From: Streptomyces fulvoviolaceus
GTDB lineage: Bacteria; Actinomycetota; Actinomycetes; Streptomycetales; Streptomycetaceae
DNA length: 64,000 nt
Reading direction: 5' to 3'
Assembly (NCBI RefSeq): GCF_000718165.1
Contig: NZ_JOEY01000001.1
Coordinates: 124,001-188,000, forward strand
Below, one piece after another: positions 60,990 to 64,000 of this stretch. Every line of letters begins with the position of its first letter. Positions within the stretch are counted from its first letter, which is position 1. The notes below the pieces were generated by a model that worked only from the letters and a program-made list of their open reading frames with translations, ran no database searches and was not told the DNA's origin. The position numbers and the translations under genes are program-made.

Positions 60990-61496
60990 CTACACGCCGG
61001 TCGTGCCGTCGACGAGTTCCCGGATGATGTCCAGGTGCCCGTTGTGCCGGGCCGTCTCCTCGATCAGGTGGAGGAGGATCCAGCGGAGGTCGGTGTGGCG
61101 GCCGTCGCGGATCGGCGTCTTCGCCTGGGCGTCCAGGTCGTTCGCGGCGACCAACTCGCGGTAGCGGGCGGCCTGTTCCTCGTACTCCGCGAGGACGTCC
61201 GCGAGCGGCATGTCGACCGCGATGCGCATCTCCCGGTCGGGGTCCTCGTCGGTCCAGGGGCCCTCGTCCTCCTCGCCGAGGAAGACGACCTGGAACCAGT
61301 AGTACTCGACCCAGCGGAGGTGGTTGACCAGTCCGCTCAGGGTCATCAGGGGCGAGTCCGGCAGGGGTGCCCTGCGGGCGTTCTCCTCCGAGACCTCCTC
61401 GCACTTGGCGCGGGCCGTGTCACGGGCGTAGTCGAGGAAGGTGGTCAGCTGGGTGCGCTCGTCCCACGCGGGGGGAGTGTCGTCTTTTCTCGTCAT
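60990..61496 (-). CDS. DinB/DUF664 family protein
   Basis: 168 residues, a four-helix bundle of the DinB-like type. Metal-ligand histidines are visible in L-V-N-H-L-R-W-V-E near residue 60 and E-T-A-R-H-N-G-H-L-D near residue 150, the positions used by this family. Many actinobacterial members are thiol-dependent (mycothiol/bacillithiol) transferases or of unknown role. It stands alone, divergent from the amidohydrolase stub. Confidence 0.9.
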   Translation of the reverse strand: MTRKDDTPPAWDERTQLTTFLDYARDTARAKCEEVSEENARRAPLPDSPLMTLSGLVNHLRWVEYYWFQVVFLGEEDEGPWTDEDPDREMRIAVDMPLADVLAEYEEQAARYRELVAANDLDAQAKTPIRDGRHTDLRWILLHLIEETARHNGHLDIIRELVDGTTGV

Positions 61497-61552
61497 CGAG
61501 GGGGATGATCGCGGACCGGCGTCCGGATGTCGAACAATTAAACTGCCGCAGC

Positions 61553-61720
61553 ATGGCCTCCCTTCATCTGCGCGGAACCGTCCTGCCCGACGGCACGGTG
61601 CGTGATCTGTGGACGCTCGGCGACCGGATCACCTTCCAGGGGAATGGGGCCCGCGCCGTCCCAGGCGCGGGCCATGGTCTCTACCCGGGGCACAAGCAGA
61701 TCACGATGCTCAGGGGTTGA
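61553..61720 (+). pseudogene. Amidohydrolase N-terminal stub
   Basis: From ATG 61553 the frame reads M-A-S-L-H-L-R-G-T-V-L-P-D-G-T-V-R-D-L-W, then L-G-D-R-I-T-F. This is like the start of actinobacterial amidohydrolases, whose next residues should lead into the metal-binding L-P-G-L-V-D-A-H-C-H motif. Here the similarity stops near base 61645 and the frame ends at 61720 after unrelated sequence. The truncation point coincides with the terminator and toxin-antitoxin genes that follow, so the rest was probably lost or displaced by their arrival. Confidence 0.6.
61648..61673. terminator. Hairpin downstream of the toxin gene
   Basis: GGCCCGCGCC pairs perfectly with GGCGCGGGCC across GTCCCA. The same stem, with a closely related loop, occurs at 60939-60970, suggesting a copied terminator or repeated insertion site flanking this segment. 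Confidence 0.75.
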
Positions 61721-62090
61721 GGTCGAGAACCCGCACCGGCCGTCCCTTCCACCGCTGCGGGGCGACGGTGGCGACAACAGCCCCGTCCGGCCGTTCAGGC
61801 GTCGGCTGGGCCGCGTGCTCGATGTGTGCTGGAGCCCAGTCGGCGTCACGGGCCACAGCAAGGGCGGCAGGCAGGTCCAGATCCAGGACGACGACACTGG
61901 GCAGCGCGACGATGTGCTCTGCCGTGCCGCGCCGGGTTCGGTCGGCCTCAACCAGCGCACACGTGGGTGCGTACAGGAACCATCCCTGAGTGGCGTGCGC
62001 GCGATGGATCAGGCGTGAAGCCAGGATGTTGCCCGATCCGGCGGCAACCATGGCCGTGTCGTCGAGGATCACATGGAGAGCGTCGGTCAC
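61710..62090 (-). CDS. PIN-domain toxin (VapC-like)
   Basis: 126 residues. It has the layout of a PIN nuclease: acidic residues in V-I-L-D-D-T-A-M near residue 10, a Glu in C-A-L-V-E-A-D-R, and D-G-A-V-V-A-T-V-A near the end. These fit a divergent metal site for RNA cleavage. The start overlaps the stop of the RHH-type gene by 4 bases, the usual antitoxin-toxin order and coupling. The target RNA is unknown. Confidence 0.78.
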   Translation of the reverse strand: MTDALHVILDDTAMVAAGSGNILASRLIHRAHATQGWFLYAPTCALVEADRTRRGTAEHIVALPSVVVLDLDLPAALAVARDADWAPAHIEHAAQPTPERPDGAVVATVAPQRWKGRPVRVLDLNP

Positions 62091-62344
62091 CGGGCAGCCG
62101 CCTCGGCCAGTCGGCGATCGAGTTCCGCGTCCAGGTCGGCCTGTTCACCCTCGGTGGGGTCGTAGCCGTTCCATTCCCGCAGCACGGCACTTGCGCGCTC
62201 GGCGCGCTCGGCACGCTCGGCAGGCGTGAGCAGCGAGTCCGCCAGCCGGGCCAGGTAGGCGCGCAGCGACAGCCCCTCACCAGCCGCTATCTCGGCAAGC
62301 CGGTCGCGGGCCTCGACGGGAATACGGATGTTCGCGTCAGACAT
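62087..62344 (-). CDS. Ribbon-helix-helix-type antitoxin (VapB-like)
   Basis: 85 residues from ATG 62344 behind AAGGAG. The N-terminus A-N-I-R-I-P-V-E-A-R-D-R-L-A-E-I-A and S-L-R-A-Y-L-A-R-L form a ribbon-helix-helix DNA-binding fold. The C-terminus is Glu/Arg-rich and would wrap the toxin. It overlaps the PIN gene by 4 bases, and a perfect 10-bp inverted repeat sits 28 bases upstream, consistent with autorepression. Confidence 0.8.
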   Translation of the reverse strand: MSDANIRIPVEARDRLAEIAAGEGLSLRAYLARLADSLLTPAERAERAERASAVLREWNGYDPTEGEQADLDAELDRRLAEAAAR

Positions 62345-62372
62345 GATGGGGCTCCTTACGCTCATTCACCCA

Positions 62373-62396
62373 GGGTACGGGTACGCACCCGTACCC
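62373..62396 (-). promoter_or_regulatory. Probable toxin-antitoxin operator
   Basis: GGGTACGGGT and ACCCGTACCC form a perfect 10-bp inverted repeat with a 4-base centre, 28 bases upstream of the antitoxin ATG. The position and symmetry fit binding by an RHH antitoxin dimer pair. Confidence 0.65.
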
Positions 62397-62558
62397 GCTC
62401 ACGGTTTTCCAGCATCGTGCCTGAGATCCTGGGAAGCGCCTGGCACCGACCCGCCGGCGCAGGTACGCGAGGCCCACGCCATCGCCCCCGCACCGCGAAG
62501 CCGGTGCACTGCGCCACGCATGACACATCGGACCCGCTCCTCCGCTGAAACCGCGCGA

Positions 62559-62969
62559 TCACTCCCGCTCCACCACCAACTCCGCCTCGAACCCGTCCTC
62601 GTCCTCCAGATAGCCGGCACAGTGGTCCGGCCCACCCGCGTACGGATACCGGTCGGCGAAGAGCGCGGTCCAGCCGTGCGCGGGAGCCTCCGCGACGAGG
62701 GCGTCGAGCTCGGGTCGGCCTGCCACATGGAAGGCCAGATGGTTCAGCCCCGGCCGCATCCGGTCATGCGGCTCTCCGCCCCGCAGTGCCGGTGACCGTT
62801 CGAGCACGATGTACGTCCGCTCCATCCGCCAGCTGCGCCCGTCCGCCCAGCTCTGGTACGGCTCGTAGCCCAGCCGCTCCAGCAGCCACCCCCACGACCG
62901 GGCAGCCCGCCCCAGATCCGGCACCCACAGCTCGACGTGATGCAGCAACTCCCGCTCCTCCCCCGGCAC
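62559..62969 (-). CDS. VOC (glyoxalase/bleomycin-resistance) family protein
   Basis: 136 residues, a single vicinal-oxygen-chelate domain pair: H-H-V-E-L-W-V-P-D-L near the start (first metal ligand), G-L-N-H-L-A-F-H-V near residue 75 and the late E-D-E-D-G-F-E-A-E-L-V (C-terminal Glu ligand). Many actinobacterial members are lactoylglutathione-lyase-like or antibiotic-binding proteins. The substrate is unknown. It stands divergent from the methyltransferase gene. Confidence 0.9.
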   Translation of the reverse strand: MPGEERELLHHVELWVPDLGRAARSWGWLLERLGYEPYQSWADGRSWRMERTYIVLERSPALRGGEPHDRMRPGLNHLAFHVAGRPELDALVAEAPAHGWTALFADRYPYAGGPDHCAGYLEDEDGFEAELVVERE

Positions 62970-63022
62970 ACAGGAAGCCCGATCCTGTCATCCGCCCCAC
63001 CCGCATGTGACAAACTGCCGCG

Positions 63023-63760
63023 ATGGTCGATCGGTCGTTCGCTGATCCCGCGCTCGCCGCGTTGTACGACGCCCTCAATCCGTGGGGGCCGGGGGACGAC
63101 TTCTGTCTGGGGCGGGTGATGGGCGCCGAGTCGGTGCTGGACGCCGGCTGCGGTACAGGGCGGCTGCTGCGGCAGGCGCGGGCGTACGGTCACCGGGGGC
63201 GGCTCACCGGGCTCGATCCGGCCGCCGCGATGCTGGTGCTGGCGCGGTCGAACGAGCCCCGGGTCGAGTGGGTGCTCGGAGATCTGCGCAGCCAGGTGTG
63301 GGAGGCGGAGTTCGACCTGGTCGTGATGACCGGGCACACCTTCCAAGTGCTCCTCGGGGACGAGGAGTTGAGGGCGTGCCTGCGGGCCGTGCGCCGTGCC
63401 CTCGGGGTCGGCGGGCGGTTCCTGTTCGAGACGCGGAACCCGGCCGCCCGCGCCTGGGAGGCGTGGACGCCGGAGCGGGCGCACCGGGTGTACGACGAGC
63501 TGGGTGAGGTCGTCCGCGTGTGGCACGAGGTCGAGCACCCCGTCGCCCGTGACCGCGTGACGTTCACCGAGACCTTCGAGAGCGACCAGTGGAACGCCCC
63601 CCGCATGAGCCGCACCACCCTGCGCTTCCTCGACGCCCACGCCATCGGCGCGGCCCTCGCCGAGGCCGGACTCACGGTCGTCGAGCAGTACGGGGACTGG
63701 GGGCGGGGGCCGTTGACCCCCGCGAGCCCCGAGATCATCACGGTGGCCGCGCCGGCCTGA
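63023..63760 (+). CDS. Class I SAM-dependent methyltransferase
   Basis: 245 residues. SAM motif I V-L-D-A-G-C-G-T-G-R-L near residue 40, motif II G-L-D-P-A-A-A-M, then L-G-D-L-R and the F-D-L-V-V-M-T-G-H region (motif IV). A C-terminal beta-rich cap follows. The acceptor is unknown; the fold fits small-molecule methylation. It is in the accessory segment between two peptide-transporter clusters. Confidence 0.9.
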   Translation: MVDRSFADPALAALYDALNPWGPGDDFCLGRVMGAESVLDAGCGTGRLLRQARAYGHRGRLTGLDPAAAMLVLARSNEPRVEWVLGDLRSQVWEAEFDLVVMTGHTFQVLLGDEELRACLRAVRRALGVGGRFLFETRNPAARAWEAWTPERAHRVYDELGEVVRVWHEVEHPVARDRVTFTETFESDQWNAPRMSRTTLRFLDAHAIGAALAEAGLTVVEQYGDWGRGPLTPASPEIITVAAPA

Positions 63761-63782
63761 GCACTCCGCTGGAAGTCCGGTG

Positions 63783-63850
63783 CGTCGACTGCGGGTGCGT
63801 TGTGGCTGCTCGCGCAGTTCCCCGAGCCCCGTTGCGTGCTGCCGAACCGC
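63783..63850. repeat. Streptomyces 3'-end repeat, variant
   Basis: ACTGCGGGTGCGTTGTGGCTGCTCGCGCAGTTCCCCGAGCCCC-type sequence in the convergent gap before the partial ATPase. It combines the start of copies 3 and 4 with the GCGCAGTTCCCC part of the element at 20605. Confidence 0.55.
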
Positions 63851-63871
63851 ACCGGACTTTGGCGGACCCTC

Positions 63872-64000
63872 TCAGTCCTCGGCCGCCGCCTCCTCCAATG
63901 CCGCCAGCGCCGGGTCCAGCACGATGTCCTCGTCCCGGGCCTCGATGGTCGGCTCCTCCGGGAAGTGGCAGGCCGTGAGGTGACCCTCGCGGTTGCCGGA
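63872..64000 (-). CDS. C-terminal end of an oligopeptide transporter ATPase (cut by window edge)
   Basis: The last 42 codons of a minus-strand gene, ending at TGA 63872. The visible part begins S-G-N-R-E-G-H-L-T-A-C-H-F-P, which matches the G-H-L-T-A-C-H-Y-P at the end of the OppF-like ATPase at 59804, then an acidic tail L-D-P-A-L-A-A-L-E-E-A. This marks a third oligopeptide ABC transporter lying to the right. If gene order follows S. coelicolor from this side, it would be the position of bldKE. Confidence 0.75.
   Translation of the reverse strand, partial: SGNREGHLTACHFPEEPTIEARDEDIVLDPALAALEEAAAED

Noticed and set aside
60939..62396. A composite transposon or insertion sequence around the toxin-antitoxin genes
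   Set aside because: The similar hairpins are terminator-like; no transposase, terminal inverted repeats or target duplication could be seen.
1..64000. Secondary-metabolite gene cluster, prophage or tRNA-linked island
   Set aside because: No polyketide/peptide synthetase, phage structural or integrase gene and no tRNA was found; most genes are core actinobacterial families.

Overview
The window is high-GC actinobacterial chromosome, almost certainly Streptomyces. The signs are about 70% GC, GTG and other non-ATG starts, compact 4-bp start/stop overlaps, Streptomyces-type intergenic repeats, and a gene order that, from memory, follows the S. coelicolor SCO511x-SCO517x region in reverse. It is mostly core genome. 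No tRNA, rRNA, CRISPR array, prophage or complete insertion sequence was seen.

Left part (1-12.4 kb): the 5' end of a DUF3152 protein with 12-residue repeats, an alpha/beta hydrolase, a small acidic protein, a TetR regulator with DUF3107, a ferritin-like protein and a DEAD-box RNA helicase with a long repetitive basic tail. This set resembles the M. tuberculosis Rv3207c-Rv3211 group. Then come a second hydrolase, a NYN-domain protein, a 50-residue protein behind a SigR-like promoter, MarC, a PHP phosphoesterase and a zinc-ribbon protein.

Middle part (12.5-45.8 kb): an MFS exporter, a SUFU-like protein, CorA with a long leader, an MgtE-N/CBS protein, a DUF1003 protein and Mrp. Next is the envelope-stress block: ECF sigma factor, anti-sigma factor, HtrA-like protease and TatB, with an O-methyltransferase divergent from the sigma gene. 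It continues with DUF3117, enoyl-CoA hydratase, Tag, a dihydropteroate synthase paralogue, a LOG-family protein, DapE, DapC, ferredoxin and MshB, resembling M. tuberculosis Rv1170-Rv1239. A four-gene operon (ABC ATPase, permease, histidine kinase, response regulator) is coupled by 4-bp overlaps throughout.

Right part (45.9-64 kb): an S9 peptidase followed by stacked oligopeptide ABC transporters. The minus-strand set (48.2-54.2 kb) has order SBP-permease-permease-ATPase-ATPase. The plus-strand set (54.7-60.8 kb) has order permease-SBP-permease-ATPase-ATPase. A third is represented only by the C-terminal end of an ATPase at the right edge. One of these is probably BldK, the importer needed for aerial growth, but the window alone does not settle which. 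Between the second and third transporters lies accessory DNA: a DinB-like protein, the stub of an amidohydrolase, a VapBC-type toxin-antitoxin pair with a likely operator, a VOC protein and a methyltransferase.

The most unusual features are two decayed cassettes between the permease and ATPase genes of the minus-strand transporter, each a fusion of the ATPase 5' end to the permease 3' end; two genes whose only plausible starts are CTG and ATT; in-frame insertion of a palindromic GC-rich repeat into coding sequence; and the toxin-antitoxin pair abutting a truncated amidohydrolase.
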